Source: Panopea generosa (taxonomy: Eukaryota > Mollusca > Bivalvia > Adapedonta > Hiatellidae). From it: a stretch of 64,000 nucleotides of DNA. The stretch covers positions 25,453,657-25,517,656 of the forward strand of contig CM055901.1 in NCBI GenBank assembly GCA_029582155.1, given 5' to 3'. The position numbers and the translations under genes are program-made. Positions 25,059 through 38,074 of this stretch are shown one piece after another. Position 1 is the first letter of the stretch. Each line of letters begins with the position of its first letter. The notes beneath the pieces were generated by a model that worked only from the letters and a program-made list of their open reading frames with translations, was not told where the DNA came from and made no database searches.

Positions 25059-25559
25059 ATCGAATGTGTATGACAAGTAGATATATTTAGCATACATTTA
25101 ACAATAAAGTCATACGTTTAACGAATTATGTTGAAAGGATACAGAAAAAAAGCTTTAGAAGCTTGTGTAAATCTGCTTCCATAACAGTTATTTTACATTT
25201 CTTATACACTTTATCATATTGTTCCGAAATAATTTCAATTTGGCCAAATGTGCAAAAATAATGGTTTATTCAGAATATTTCAAAAAATAAAAAAGAGAGT
25301 ATTGGTTGAAGAGAAGGAAAGAAAGAAAGATACTCCACTGATTTTATTTTCATTATCGGTTCATTCCGATACAGGGGATAGGTATTTTGCAAGTTTATGT
25401 TTATTAATCCAATCCATTCATTAACCATTGTTTCTTACTATCCAAGACCAAATAGAGGCGTGTTGTTATAATTAAGTAAGTAAAAACATGACAAGTCATT
25501 ATCTAATTAACTGTGTGCGATACTCAAAACGTCTTTATAATATAATTTTGAACTGTCAT
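25059..25559. other. AT-rich DNA, nothing recognised
   Basis: Unique sequence between the possible promoter and a LINE relic. Confidence 0.35.
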
Positions 25560-27090
25560 GAAAATCGAGTTGTTGTCAGTAAGTGTAAGATTTTCATTAC
25601 CATACAGAAGATCATTCAAGGAAGGATCATGTGGATAAGCTAATTTTATTTCAGTCATCATTCTTTGCCTATATTGGTGAAATAGTCAGCACTTGAATAA
25701 AAAATGATATGTGTCCTCAATTTCACCACAAAGACAATTTGAACTTGCAACTATGTTTTTATTGAATAAATGTTGATTCAAGTTACTGCAATTTGTAGTC
25801 GTGTATGATATATTTGGGCAGTTCGGTTTCTTGTATAATAATGATTTGGAACCTTTTGTTTATTAGCGTTAATATTTGATTTGAATATATTAAGGGAAGG
25901 CAACTCTCTTATGAGGTGAGGAAGATTATTCCATTCACGCACAGAAGAAGGTATGAATGATTAAAATATTATTGAGTATTGCATGATAACGTCCTAAGGT
26001 CTTGTGCATTTCGAATGTTATAGCCAACATTTTCAGGTAATAGTGAACAGAGATACGAAGGAGATAATCCATTATGCATTTTGTAATAAAAGATAAGTTT
26101 GTGTTTTTGTCTTCTTATTTCTAAGGATTCCCAACAGGTCTCTTTGTACAGAGCTGATATAGAAACAAGTTTTATTGCTCCCGTTACTATTCTTGCTGCT
26201 TCCAACTGAATCTTTTCTATTTCAGTAACTTCATACAAAGTGCAATTATCCCAGACAATGTTAGCATTTTCTAGAATTGGACGTATAAAAGTAATATATA
26301 TAATCTCAAGTAATTTTCTATCTTATTGAAATTTTAAAAGTAGCATAATTATTATTCTTTTCCATGCCTTTTCTTTTATGTATTGAATGTGTTCATGCCA
26401 TGATTCATTATTATAAAAAGTAAGGCCCAGATGTTTATGAGTAATAACGTCTTGTATAACAGTTTGATTCATAGACATATTTGGATGTATCGGTTTGTTG
26501 ATTTTACGGGTAATAATCATCGATTCTGTTTTATTTTGATTAAAATTAACAAGCCATTTATCAGCCCAGTTGTGAATTTTTCTGAGATCAGAATTTAACA
26601 TAGAAGCGGCAAGATCTGGTGATTCTACTATAATAAAAAGACTAGTATCATCAGCAAATAATTTTATGGATGAGCTTATATTTTCTACAATATCATTTAT
26701 ATAGAAAAGGAACAACAGAAGCCCTAGGATAGATCCTTGGGGTACCCCGGCTTTCAAACTAGACATATCGGATGTACAGCCGGATACGACAATACATTGA
26801 TTACGATTTTCTAGATAACTTGTTAACCATGATAGGAGAGTTCCTGTTTTTCCAACAGCATTTAGTTAAATACGGAGTCCCTTGTGCCAAACCCTGTTAA
26901 AAGCTTTAGAAATATCACAAAAGACAGTACGTATTTCTTTACCGTCATCCAGGGCCTTACAAAAGGTATTGTATATATCAACTAACTGGTTAACAGTTGA
27001 ATCGTTCGGGACAAAGCCAGACTGAAGTGCTGTTATAATGTTATGTCTAGTGAAAAAGTTAAATATATGTTTATGATTGAAAAATTGAAA
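25560..27090 (-). mobile_element. LINE relic with well-preserved RT core (jockey/CR1-like)
   Basis: The best preserved LINE in the window. On the minus strand, from 27085 down: ITALQSGFVPNDSTVNQLVD, then FCDISKAFNRVWHKGL (RT motif A, catalytic Asp kept), a YLENRNQCIVVSG segment, AGVPQGSILGLLLFLFYIND (motif B), LFADDTSLF (catalytic FADD kept), WLVNFNQNKTESM, HKHLGLTF, then FIRPILENANIVWDNC and EAARIVTGA around 26280-26180, LEIRRQKHKLIFYYKMHNG, SSVREWNNLPHLIRELPS and a C-terminal CLCGEIEDTYHFLFKC knuckle near 25720. There is one stop near 26868 and frameshifts near 26320 and 25970-25950. The 5' end is truncated before the RT fingers, with no endonuclease. Loss of only a few frames marks it as younger than the other LINE relics here. 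Confidence 0.92.
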
Positions 27091-27544
27091 ATTTCCTCAT
27101 AGGGTTCCAGTGTAAAATTTATGTTTATTTCTGGCTTCTAGGTTTAAACTTAAACCCCTCGTTTATAGGGGTAATATGTATCAAATATGATTAATTTATA
27201 CTAACCAGTTATTGAGAAGGAATTTTTTTTAATTTTACTCCCTAGGTGGCCACACCTGGCTCCTGATTGAAATCTAATTTACTATTACTATATAACTGAT
27301 GCATAGTTCATTACACGCACCACACTGCCGTAAACCACTCGACAATAGTGGACGACTCTCATATATTTATATAATTTTTCTAGGTATCAACGATAGCTCG
27401 ACTTATTTAACAAACTACTGACGATGCCATTAAAACGGACTGTGTTTATTAAATGATTTTTTTCCTAAATTTGTTCAGTGGCCACTATGACTTTGTGTGT
27501 AAGCTGACCTTTGGGATTACTTCTGACATGGAAGGGTGGCTCAC
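27091..27544. other. Spacer, nothing recognised
   Basis: Unique DNA with one short inverted repeat (ACCCCTCGTTTATAGGGGT near 27155). Confidence 0.4.
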
Positions 27545-30460
27545 TAGTGAAATTATCGTTGGATGACCTTAGAAACGATCTTTGAAATAACAGGATGACA
27601 TGTAAGATCGACTGCGAATGGACCTTGTGAACTGGCCATGTTGGATGGCCTTAGAAACGATCTGAGAAATGGCCTATGGGATGACATATAAGACGAACTG
27701 TGCAATAGCGTGTGGGGTGACCATATTGGATGACTTGAGAAACGATATGTGAAAGGGCCTATGGGAAAACATGTAAGATGAACATTGGAATGAACTTTGA
27801 AATGATCATGATCGATGACGTTAGAAACGATCTGTAAAATGGACCTATGGAATAACATGTAAGATGAACATTGGAATGACATGTGAAATGGCCATGTTGG
27901 ATGACCTTAGAAACGACCTGTGATATGGCCTATTGGAATAACATGTTAGATGAACAGTGGAATGACCTGCGGGATGACCATGTTTGATGACCCGAGAAAC
28001 GATCTGAGAAATGGTCTATGGGATAACATGTTAGCTGAACTGTGGAAAGGCCTGTGGGAATGATCATATTGGATGACCCGAGAATCGATGTGAGAAATGG
28101 CCTATGGTATAACATGTTAGATGAACGGTGGAATGGTCCTGCGGGATGACCATGTTGGATGACACGAGAAACGATATGTGAAATGGCCTATGGGAAAGCA
28201 TTTAAGATGAACATTGATTGGAACGGCCTTTGAAATGGCCATGTTTGATGACCCTAGAAACGATCTGAGAAATGGTCTATAGGATAACATGTTAGCTGAA
28301 CTGTGGAAAGGCCTATGGGATGACCATATTGGATGACCCGAGAAACTATATGTAAAATGGCCTACGGGATAACATGTCAGATGAACATTTGAATGGCATG
28401 TTGGATAACCATGTTGGATTACCTTATAAACGACCTGTGAAGTGGCCTATGGGATAACATGTAAGATGGACATTGGAAAGGCCTGTGGGATTACCATGTT
28501 GGATGACCTTAGAAACGACCTATGAAATGGCCTATGGAATAACATGTTAGATGAACTGTCGAATGGCCTGTGGGATGACCATGTTGTATGACCTTAGAAA
28601 CGACCTGTGAAATGGCCTATGGGATAACATGTATGATGGACTGTGAAAGGACCTGTGGGATGATCATATTGGATGACCCGAGAAACGATATGTGAAATGG
28701 CTAATGGAATAATATGTAAGATGAACTGTCGATTGGCCTATGGGATTACAAGTAAGATGAACTGTGGAATGGCCTATGGGATGACCATGTTGAATTATCT
28801 TATGAACGATCTGTGAAATGGCATGTTTGATAACATGTAAGATGAATTGTGGAATGGCCTATGGAATAACATGTTAGATGAACAGTGGAATGGCCTGTGG
28901 GATGACCATATTTGATGACCCGAGAAACGATCTGAGAAATGGTCTATAGGATAACATGTTAGCTGAACTGTGGAAAGGCCTGTGGGATGATCATATTGGA
29001 TGACTCGAGAAACGATGTGAGAAATGGCCTATGGTATAACATGTTAGATGAACGGTGGAATGGTCTGCGGGATGACCATGTTGGATGACACGAGAAACGA
29101 TATGTGAAATGGCCTATGGGAAAGCATTTAAGATGAACATTGATTGGAATGGCCTTTGAAATGGCCATGTTTGATGACCTTAGAAACGATTTGAGAAATG
29201 GCCTATAGGATAACATGTTAGCTGAACTGTGGAAAGGCCTATGGGATGACATATTGGATGACCCGAGAAACGATATGTAAAATGGCCTACGGGATAACAT
29301 GTAAGATGAACATTTGAATGGCATGTTGGATGAACATGTTGGATTACCTTATAAACGACCTGTGAAATGGCCTATGGGATAACATGTAAGATGGACATTG
29401 GAAATGCCTGTGTGATTACCATGTTGGATGTCCTTAGAAACGACCTATGAAATGGCCTATGGAATAACATGTAATATGAACTGTCGAATGGCCTGTGGGA
29501 TGACCATGTTGTATGACCTTAGAAACGACCTGTGAAATGGCCTATGGGATAACATGTATGATGGGATAACATGTATGATGGACTGTGAAAGGACATGTGG
29601 GATGATCATATTGGATGACCCGAGAAACGATATGTGAAATGGCCTATGGAATAATATGTAAGATGAACTGTCGAATGGCCTGTGGGATTACAAGTAAGAT
29701 GAACTAGTGGAATGGCCTGAGGGATGACCATGTTGAATATTCTAGGAACGATCTGTGAAATGGCCATGTGGGATAACATGTAAGATGAATTGTGGATTGA
29801 TCTATGTGATTACATGCAAGATGAACTGTAGAATGGCCTGTGGGATGACCATATTGGATGACCCGAGAAACGACCTGTGAAATGGCCTATGAAACAACAT
29901 AAAAGATGAACTGTGATAAGGCCTGTGGAATAACATGTAAGATGAACTATTAAATGGCCTGTTTGGTGACCATGTTGGATGACCCGAGCTCCGAAATGGC
30001 AGGATGACATGTAAGATGAACTTAGGAATGACCTATGGATGATCATGTTGAAAAACCTTATAAACGATCATTGAAATTGCAGGATGACATGTAAGATTAA
30101 CTATGGAATGACCTGTGGGATTACCATATTGGATGACTCGTAAAACGACCTGTGAAATGGCCTATTGAATAACATGTAATGAACTGTGGAAGCACCTGCG
30201 GAATGGCCATGTTGGATGACCTTAGAAAAGACCTGTGAAATGGTTTAGGATATGTTCTTTGAAACGATCACAAGATAGCCATGTTGGATGACCATAGAAA
30301 TGACATGTGAAATTACCTATCGGATGGCTATGTTGTATGACTGAAAGATGACCTGTGAAATGTCTATTTGGATGACCTGTGATATGTTCTGTAAAATGAC
30401 TCTTGAGATGACTATGTTAGATAACCTGAGGAACGATATGTGAAATAACCTGTGAGATGA
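27545..30460 (+). repeat. 85-bp minisatellite, about 34 units
   Basis: Units combine GATGACCATGTTGGATGACC, TTAGAAACGACCTGTGAAAT, GGCCTATGGGATAACATGTA and AGATGAACTGTGGAATGGCC. The unit itself carries internal TGGATGACC-like and AATGGCCT words twice, suggesting growth from a shorter ancestral motif. A block near 28.0-28.7 kb recurs about 925 bp later at 28.93-29.64 kb, shown by shared private variants such as GCATTTAAGATGAACATTGA. Units become irregular after 30.0 kb. Confidence 0.95.
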
Positions 30461-31129
30461 CCATATTGGCTTGTGCAATTAGCTGTTTGGTCGTAATTCG
30501 GGACAGTTTAGTCTGATTGGCTTAGTTAATTGCCAACGAAATATAGAACATAGTGAATACAATATTTGTCTGGCAATTTGTTGTTTCAGCGTTATTCATT
30601 TGAATATTTAAATCACAATAAAACATTCAATATATCTAAATTGAACTAATCTAGATATGCGTTACCTTTATTTGAATATATGGTGCACAGACATTCGATA
30701 TTTGTGATATACTGATGTCAACAATAAATATCGGCCACAAGTATAGACCTGATGCGATCTTGCGTATTACGTCAAATATTGACAGTTGACAACAGCGGGT
30801 ATGTTGTGGTCTATTTGCGTACACAGCTAGTTTTGTTTGTTTTGATTTGTGTAACTACCAGTGGTTCGAATATGCATAGTACGTTTAGTACAGACTGTTT
30901 CATTAATTTCAATTACCTCCTATATTGGCATAGAAAGGTTTATTTTTACTAATTCGTTTCTTTGTTTCATTAACTCCGATTACTGTTTTTTTTTTGTTGT
31001 TGACAAAGTATGCCTTATTTATTTCCATCTCCAGCCATTCTATTTCTTCATCACATTGACATGATGATAAATGCACTATTATGTCTCTGTTACATTAATT
31101 TCTACTTCCGTAGGCTTTATATTTTTAAT
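30461..31129. other. Unique DNA, no gene seen
   Basis: Overlapping 66-67-codon plus frames here (30752-31064) are hydrophobic, low-complexity and mutually overlapping. Not called. Confidence 0.4.
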
Positions 31130-31290
31130 TTTTTGAGCGCATAGTCCAGTGGTAGAGCACCGAACCCATGATCGGAGGGTCGATCCTTCATGGTTACGTG
31201 TGATGTCCTTGAGCAAGGCACGTTTTCCACATATGCTTAGTGCTTGTTCTATTCAGGAAGACTTCGAGCGTGATTTGTCTAAGTTGTAAG
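31130..31290 (+). mobile_element. tRNA-derived SINE, family S1 copy 1
   Basis: Contains a polymerase III A-box region (CATAGTCCAGTGGTAGAGC) and B-box region (GGTCGATCC) at tRNA spacing, with a shared anticodon-region block ACCGAACCCATGATCGG. A tRNA-unrelated body follows: GTGTGATGTCCTTGAGCAAG, then GAGCGTGATTTGTCTAAGTT. The same head and body occur at 52250-52425. The B box is damaged by a deletion relative to copy 2, so it is probably inactive. Confidence 0.8.
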
Positions 31291-32800
31291 AACTTGTTTC
31301 AAAATCAAAGTAAATAATAAGTTTAAATTAAGTAAAAATAAATAGTAACATGGTGTTTTATCACTGTCTTTACAGTAACTGAGCAAAAGACAGTCAATCG
31401 CACAGTCTGTGAAAAATAATACTTTTTTAACAATTAAATAGTAGTTTTTAATACTGCAGGGTCATTACTGACGTAAAAAGCACTTGCGTAACTATGTTCC
31501 GACATGATTAAAATGTACCTATTTGGTTAGCTTTTGTTTTATTTTATAACTAGACCAGTTATCTCTCAGGGAGTTAATGCATTTCTGGCCGAGGAGATAA
31601 GAAGATAAGTAATAGAAAAGAAATTCAGAAAACATTATACCACATTCTTGTGTTTAACATATGAACAGTTTTAAATAGTCCACTTGCATAATGATCTGGT
31701 AAGAATGATAAGTTGGTTAACTAGTATAAAAGGTACCCGGAAAAAAAATTAAATAATCAACTTTTTGCTACATGTGTTACATTTAAGTAATACAACTTTT
31801 AACACACATTTAGGCGGAGGTCAAGGTAAGCAGTATTTTTATAAAAGTACTGCGATATTTAAGCCGCCATTCTGATACATTTTAGTGGTATTAGATATTT
31901 CTTTTTTTATGTATACATTAAGTCTAATTTTGTATCTTATATATAATGGAATATATTCTGTAACAAGTGAATCGGTTTGTAAACAGTATGACGCTATTGT
32001 AAATATGAAGCTTTATTAACTATTAATCAAATCCATTATGAGATGAGTTTTCCAGCATGTTAACAGTTTATCTCACTCGATCGATACACCACAGTTCAAT
32101 CGAATTTTTAAAGTTTGTGTAGATTTTTTTTTCCTTTCGTTTATTTATTCATTGTCATGCACGAATATATTATCTAACTATCTAACATCATTTTGGTGTA
32201 AAGCGACAATAATTCCATTCCATATCAAAAGAGATCTAGGTGTTTAAATGATAAAAGAAAAAAAAAACATAATGCTAGTCCTATTACATTTCCACGAATG
32301 CATTCAAATTTTCTCGTACCACTATATCAAATAGTCATATTGTTGTGTTTCCAGTTATATATCTTGACACTTTGCAAAGTACAAATATAAACTTTTTGTA
32401 AAAGTACACCCTCAATTACTTCGCATAACGTCTTCATAACTATATAATCTAAATAAAAAAAACTCTGTTTTTCTTGAATTGAAATTCGACAGTATTGAAA
32501 TCTTATGGATTTTAAAAACAAATTTTTTTTTTATTTTAATGTTATTGTTTAAGGTTTTAAGTATCATTTTCAGATACCAAATAAAATAAATATTAATGAA
32601 ATGAAATAAGTAACGGTGAAAACGGCGCTAGAACATTGCATTATGTCGGTACTTAAATGGAAAAATAGTCATGCGGTGAATCATATTGAAATTTTCAGTT
32701 TTGTGGAGTATAATATAAGAATATTTTAGTATGTGTTTAATGACATTTTGCCTGCCCTCCATGAAAAACGACTAGTCCTCTATAGAAATATAGGATGTGT
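31291..32800. other. Unique AT-rich DNA, no gene seen
   Basis: No arrays or recognisable coding sequence. Scattered short open frames only. Confidence 0.4.
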
Positions 32801-32824
32801 GGGGGGGGGGGGGGGGGGGGGGGG
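32801..32824. repeat. Poly-G tract (24 bp)
   Basis: A pure G run following GGATGTGT. Able in principle to form a G-quadruplex. Length uncertain. Confidence 0.9.
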
Positions 32825-32885
32825 TTCATGTAACTAAGTCTCTCATTAAGGGAGAAGCATGATATTGGATTGATGTGAAATATAC

Positions 32886-32899
32886 CACACACACACACA

Positions 32900-32951
<52 letters not shown>
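32886..32951. repeat. Palindromic (AC)n(GT)n microsatellite
   Basis: An AC run of about 9 repeats switches abruptly to a GT run of about 24 repeats, so the two halves are inverse to each other and the first half can fold onto the second. Confidence 0.95.
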
Positions 32952-32952
<1 letters not shown>

Positions 32953-33751
32953 TTTTAATAAAACTGTTGAAAGCACAATGAAATGATAATATTTTAACTA
33001 AAACAAGAGACGATTATATACACTGTAGACGCGGCATTCATATAACTAATGGAACAAATATCACAACAGCACAAATACACTTTGAATATCATAATTAGGA
33101 CTCATTAAGATACAAAAGAAACTTACAAAGATGTTTACGTCTTATACGGTCAGTGTTTATATATTGAACCTGCTTTACAAGTGTCCCTGATTCGTTCTCC
33201 TTCACACCATTTAGCACGATATTGACAAAAATCATCAAAAATCATCAAGTAACATGTGTTAGTGTTGCTTATCAATTCAGCATTGCTTTTTATCAGCAAA
33301 TCATTTGCATTTGTATCTAATGATTTTCCCGCAGAATTAATTACTCATAGTTTATTGTATTTGTGGTAGCATGAGGGGGTCTGTTTATGAACGACAGACA
33401 AGAATACAGAAGTTTACTCATCCTATAATAGATGCGGACCAATAAACATATTTGAACGTGAGATTTTAAGTAACACATTTTTACCTTTTCCAGTTCAAAA
33501 CTTCTATTTCGTACGATTCAGTCAGTTGTTGTATTCAAAATTAAATTCAAACTCAAACGATGTATTTTTTTTTGCTATATCATTTTGTTGGCATTGGTTA
33601 TATTGTATATAAAATGTATTGCTATAAATAAATACAACACGTAAATATAGACTCTATCTTGTTTATATTCATTTAAATAATTTATTTTGTTATTTCAAGC
33701 TTCCATGTAATGGTTTGTCATCGTTCGTTCTAAGGTTGTAAACTAAAGTCA
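32952..33751. other. Unique DNA, no gene seen
   Basis: A GTAAGT donor-like word on the minus strand near 33121 has no convincing exon upstream. Confidence 0.4.
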
Positions 33752-34655
33752 TTTATTATGTTGTTATTATGTGCACAGTTCGTATTTGTGCTCTGGTGGC
33801 CTGTGTCATTTATTCTGTCGTTATAATGTGCACAGTTCGTATTTGTGCTCTGGTGGCCCGTGTCACTTATTCTGCCGTTATAATGTGCACATTTCCTATT
33901 TGTGCTCTGGTGGCCTGTGTCATTTATTCTGTCGTTATTATGTGTACAACTCGTATTTTTTGTGCTCTGGTGGCCCGTGTCACTTATTCTGCGGTTTTAA
34001 TGTGCACAGTTCTTATTTGTGCTCTGGTGACCTGTGTCATTTATTCTGTCGTTATTATGTGTACAGTTTGTATTTGTGTTCTGGTATCCCGTTTCATTTA
34101 TCCTGGCGTTATTATTGTGCACTTCTCGTATTTTTGCTCTGGTGACACGTGCCATTTATTCTGCCTTTATAATGTGCAGTGTTAGTATGTGCGTTTTGAT
34201 GACTCGTGTCATTGATTTTGTTGTTTTTATCTGCTCTTCTCGTATTTATGCTCTGCTGGCCCGTGTTATTAATTATGTCGTTATTATGTGCACTGTTCGT
34301 ATTAGTGCTCTGGTAGTATGTGTCATTTATTCTGTCGTTATTATGTGCACAAATCGTATTGGTGCCCTGCTGGCCCATGTCATTGATTATGCCGTTATTA
34401 TGTGCACTATTCGTATTTGTGCTCTGGTGGTCTGTGTCATTTATTCTGTCGTTATTATGTGCACAGTTCGTATTTGTGATTTGCTGGCCCCTGTCATTGA
34501 TTCTGTCGTTATTATGTGCACAGTTCGTATTTGAGTGCTGCTGGCCCGTGTCATTGATTCTGTCGTTATTATGTGCACTGTTCGTATTTGTGCTCTGCTG
34601 GCCCTTGTCATTTATTCTGTCGTTATTATGTGCATTAATCATATTTGTGCTTGGT
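33752..34655 (+). repeat. Second 57-bp minisatellite, about 16 units
   Basis: Units contain TTATTATGTGCACAGTTCGT, ATTTGTGCTCTGGTGGCC and TGTGTCATTTATTCTGTCG. Unrelated in sequence to the 5.8-11.3 kb array despite the same period. Subtypes differ at TGGTGGCC versus TGCTGGCC and at TTTATTCTG versus TTGATTCTG, and tend to alternate. Open frames on both strands are a consequence of the period. Confidence 0.95.
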
Positions 34656-35654
34656 GGCCAGAGAACTTAAAGTTCTTGTGTTGTTGCATAGGCAAATAAT
34701 ACGCTGTAACAGATGAGCCGTTGAGAGTGGCCGGCTTGTTAGATACAGTTTTCAAGTCAAACTGATATAAAAAAGATATAAACAAAACATTGGGCAAAAC
34801 AAACTTAACCCCCCAAAAAAAGTAAAATTAAAATGATATGTGAGAATTGAAACAATGAAGACCATACAGTTAATAAATATAGTACACTGAAACCTGGACG
34901 GCAAACACTGGTTTATTGGACAAGAAACAATACAGTTTGTGTCAGATGTAGCCCGGAACATCATAGTCTTATGTATTGTACATATTGTAAACAAAATTCA
35001 ATATCCAAGTTGAATTATATATTTCAAAGAATGTTCGGGTAATGTACATGTACATTGTATATATCTTCAAAAACGTTCAGTCTCCAAGCTAAATTAAGTA
35101 TCTCAAAGAAATTTCATTTTCCAAGATTGAACAAGATATATAAGGTTATTTTACATGAAAAAGTTCAAATTTTATCTGCAAGTTGACATATACATGTACA
35201 TATGTATGTTTTAAATACAAATGAATATCCAAATTAAATTTTATATTTCAAAGAAATATAAATCTCCAAGATGACACGTATTTGAAAATAAATCGCTAAG
35301 CTGAATTATGTATGTCATAGAAAGTTTAATTTTTGACGCTCATTACACCGTTATCTCTGAGCCAATGTTCTTGATACGTATATATTGTGTGTTTAAACCT
35401 CCTTGAATTATGCATCAATATTAAAGATAAGAAAGAACGGTTGCTAGATATGTGCAAAGATATAATGCATTTATAAACAAATCTTTTTGTTGTTGTTTTT
35501 TTTTTTGTGTTTTTTTTATTGAAACTTTTTTTGTGTAGGAGTGTCGTTTATCGAGTACTGTAAAAAAATGTATTGCTAGTGAAATAAATAAAAGTAAAGT
35601 TGTTTGGATTCGAATCCTTATCGCGACTACGAAGCTAATAAACCTTGACGATTC
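34656..35654. other. Spacer with degenerate short repeats
   Basis: Between about 34985 and 35330 a loose tandem pattern recurs every 40-50 bp (ATTTCAAAGAA, then CTCCAAG and TGAATTA words). Otherwise unique, no gene seen. Confidence 0.45.
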
Positions 35655-35750
35655 CAAAACAATACCAGCATGTTGCACCACTAAATTCGTAACCGAAACA
35701 ACACGAGAATGTTGCGCCACTACATTCATAACCGAAATGATACAAGAATG
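35655..35750 (+). repeat. 39-bp minisatellite, left segment (about 2.5 units)
   Basis: Units with GAATGTTGCGCCACTACATT and CATAACCGAAATGATAC. The same repeat in the same orientation returns at 40478-40752, on the other side of the retrotransposon. Confidence 0.85.
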
Positions 35751-35838
35751 TTACATACAAGAAACGGTAAAAAAACATGAAACGGTATCCATTCGACATT
35801 TGTTTTTACGGATCTTGAACTATGAAGAAATGTATTAC

Positions 35839-35856
35839 TTTATATATATATATATA

Positions 35857-35902
<46 letters not shown>

Positions 35903-35922
35903 GCTAAATATATATATATATA
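35839..35922. repeat. (TA)n(TG)n(TA)n compound microsatellite
   Basis: TA run, then about 21 TG repeats, then TCGCTAAA and another TA run. Confidence 0.9.
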
Positions 35923-36539
35923 TTAATGCAGCTTGTTTTGTCGATAGTTCATTCGAACATGTTGTTGTTTTTGTTGTGTTTTTTATATATTTCACTATCT
36001 GTTCATCATTTTGTTTAAGTTTTGATTAGGTTAGGTTTTGGTCAGTTCCGTGTAACAGTGGTAAATGTCACGAGTCGGTTAGTATGGTATTACAGTATCC
36101 GTTATGTTCTGGAATTGCTTAAAATTATTATGATTAGTACTGTAGGTTTATTTTAACCGTATAATTATTCAATTTCACCTTTTTAAAATGCTGGTGTGAA
36201 TATAGGTCAATGACCATTGACACGAGGGAAAAGATATTTATTGCAATCAAGGGAAGTAACCGTTGATAGTATATTATCAGATTTGAATAGAAGTTTTCTC
36301 CCTTTGGTATAAAAATAAATAAATAAATACATAAATTAAAAAAAAACAGTTGTTTATAGACTTCTCCCTCGATGGCTTTCTGTATCAAACAAGGTGGTAC
36401 CGTGTGATAAGGAATCTTGTTCAGGAGCAGGAGCACACATGCTTTGTTGGGATTCGAATTTAAAGCGTTTAGCTTAATAGTCACATCTTCCCCGTTCGAG
36501 CAAGTTTCAGAGCCTATGCACCGGTTCAAATTTCTCCAA

Positions 36540-38062
36540 GGGGTTTCCCGGAATACGTTGGTCCTCGGTCAAACACTTATCAAATTTGAGGCTTTATGTC
36601 GTGTTTTAAGCTACTATCCTAAACTAGAAGCAAAAGAAGAATTAAAAAGTGGTTTTAAAAACGGGTTTCCTTTGCATTATTCAGGTCCAAGAATCTTTAC
36701 TGGTTTTAAAAATTTGGTTTCTGTAGAAAGTAATTAAAACCAAGCGTTGAATTTGGTACCTAAGGAAATAGCTTTAGGTCGAATGGCAGGCTTATTCGAA
36801 AGCAAACCCTTTACAAATATAAGGCTGTCCCCTACAGGCATTGTTCTAAAAAGGGATAAAAGCTTTAGATTATTACATCACTTGTCATATCCTCAAGGAG
36901 AAAGTGATTTTATCGATGATAATTTATGTAGAGTTCATTACACATCTTCTGAAAACGAGTTGAAATGGTCAGTTAACTTGGTCTGGGGGCATTATTAGGT
37001 AAAATGGACATTAAGTCTGCATTTAGACTTACCTGTTAATCCACAGGAGTTTGAGCTTTTAGGGTTCAGTCTAGGAAATAAGTATTTTTATGATAAATGT
37101 CTTCCCTTGAGCTGTTCTATATCTTGCACACTTTTCGAAAAATTCTCCACTTTTTTAACAGTATTAACAAGAGCCAAATGGGGACAAATCCTTCATTATT
37201 TGGACGACTTTTTGTTCGGAGGTCGAAGGATTTCTGGCGAATGTGGGGCCATAATGGGTTCCTTTGTAGACCTTTGCTCAGAGATAGGTGTACCTCTTGC
37301 ACATGATAAGACAGTGGGTACTACCCACATTCTGATATTTTAGGTCTGGAAATTGATTCAATTGAAATGAAGATCAGAATCCCCAATGAAAAGTTAGTTG
37401 AGCTGATGCATTTGTTATGTTATGTTTTGGACAAGAAAAAAATCAATCTTAAGACACTTCAGTCATTAACCGGTTCGCTTAATGTTTGTGCACGTGCAAT
37501 ACCAGCTGCTCGTGCTTTCTGTAGACGTTTTTATGATTTTATGTCTGGGATTGCTAAGCCCAATCATTCCATAAGGGTTACAGATCCCATTAGGGAGGAC
37601 ATTAAAACTTGGTTAATGTTTTTAGATTGTTTTAATGGTATATGTTACTTTCCAGAGTATGTATGGTTAAGCAATTCAGACTTACAGATCTTTACAGATG
37701 CATCTGGTAATGCTGGTCTAGGATGCGCCGCATATTTTGAACGCTTTTGGATTTTCTTTGCATGGCCTGGTGCCTGGCAGTCAACCAAGATATTAAGGGA
37801 CATAACCTTCTTAAACCTGGTGCTAATTGTATTGGCTTTTCAAGCTTGGGGGCATTTCTTTCGGGGCAAAAATATTATTTTGAATACCGATAACCTTGCT
37901 CTTGTTTCTATCCAGAACAAAAAGTCGTCCGAATCAAAGAGAGTAATGCATTTGCTACGACCATTCGTTTTGCAAACACTGCTTTGTAATGTACAGTGTA
38001 AAAGCATTCATATTGAATGTAAACTTAATAGCATAGCAGATGCTCTTTCACGTAGGCAATGA
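36540..38062 (+). pseudogene. Reverse transcriptase / RNase H polyprotein, broken
   Basis: Would copy the element's RNA into DNA. In order: FEALCRVLSYYPKLEA and LKSGFKNGFPLHY (DIRS-type N-terminal region), then an in-frame TAA at 36735. Next, KEIALGRMAGLFESKPF and FRLLHHLSYPQGESDFIDD. The catalytic KMDIKSAFRL block near 37000 lies in another frame between two compensating frameshifts. ILHYLDDFLFGG (catalytic LDD intact) is at about 37185, and GVPLAHDKTVG at about 37285. A 1-nt frameshift at 37340 leads into a 231-codon frame with LTGSLNVCARAIPAARAF. RNase H follows, with FTDASGNAGLG, LNTDNLALVSIQN and IADALSRRQ carrying the acidic residues. Its expected Glu is replaced, reading FLNLVLIVLAF where families usually have a Glu-Leu pair. 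Damage is light, perhaps five lesions. Confidence 0.88.
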
Positions 38063-38074
38063 GTTCGTTTTCAG

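Noticed and set aside
33121..33170. Minus-strand donor GTAAGT with an upstream TATATAAA
   Set aside because: The TATA-like word lies too close to the donor to leave a sensible first exon.
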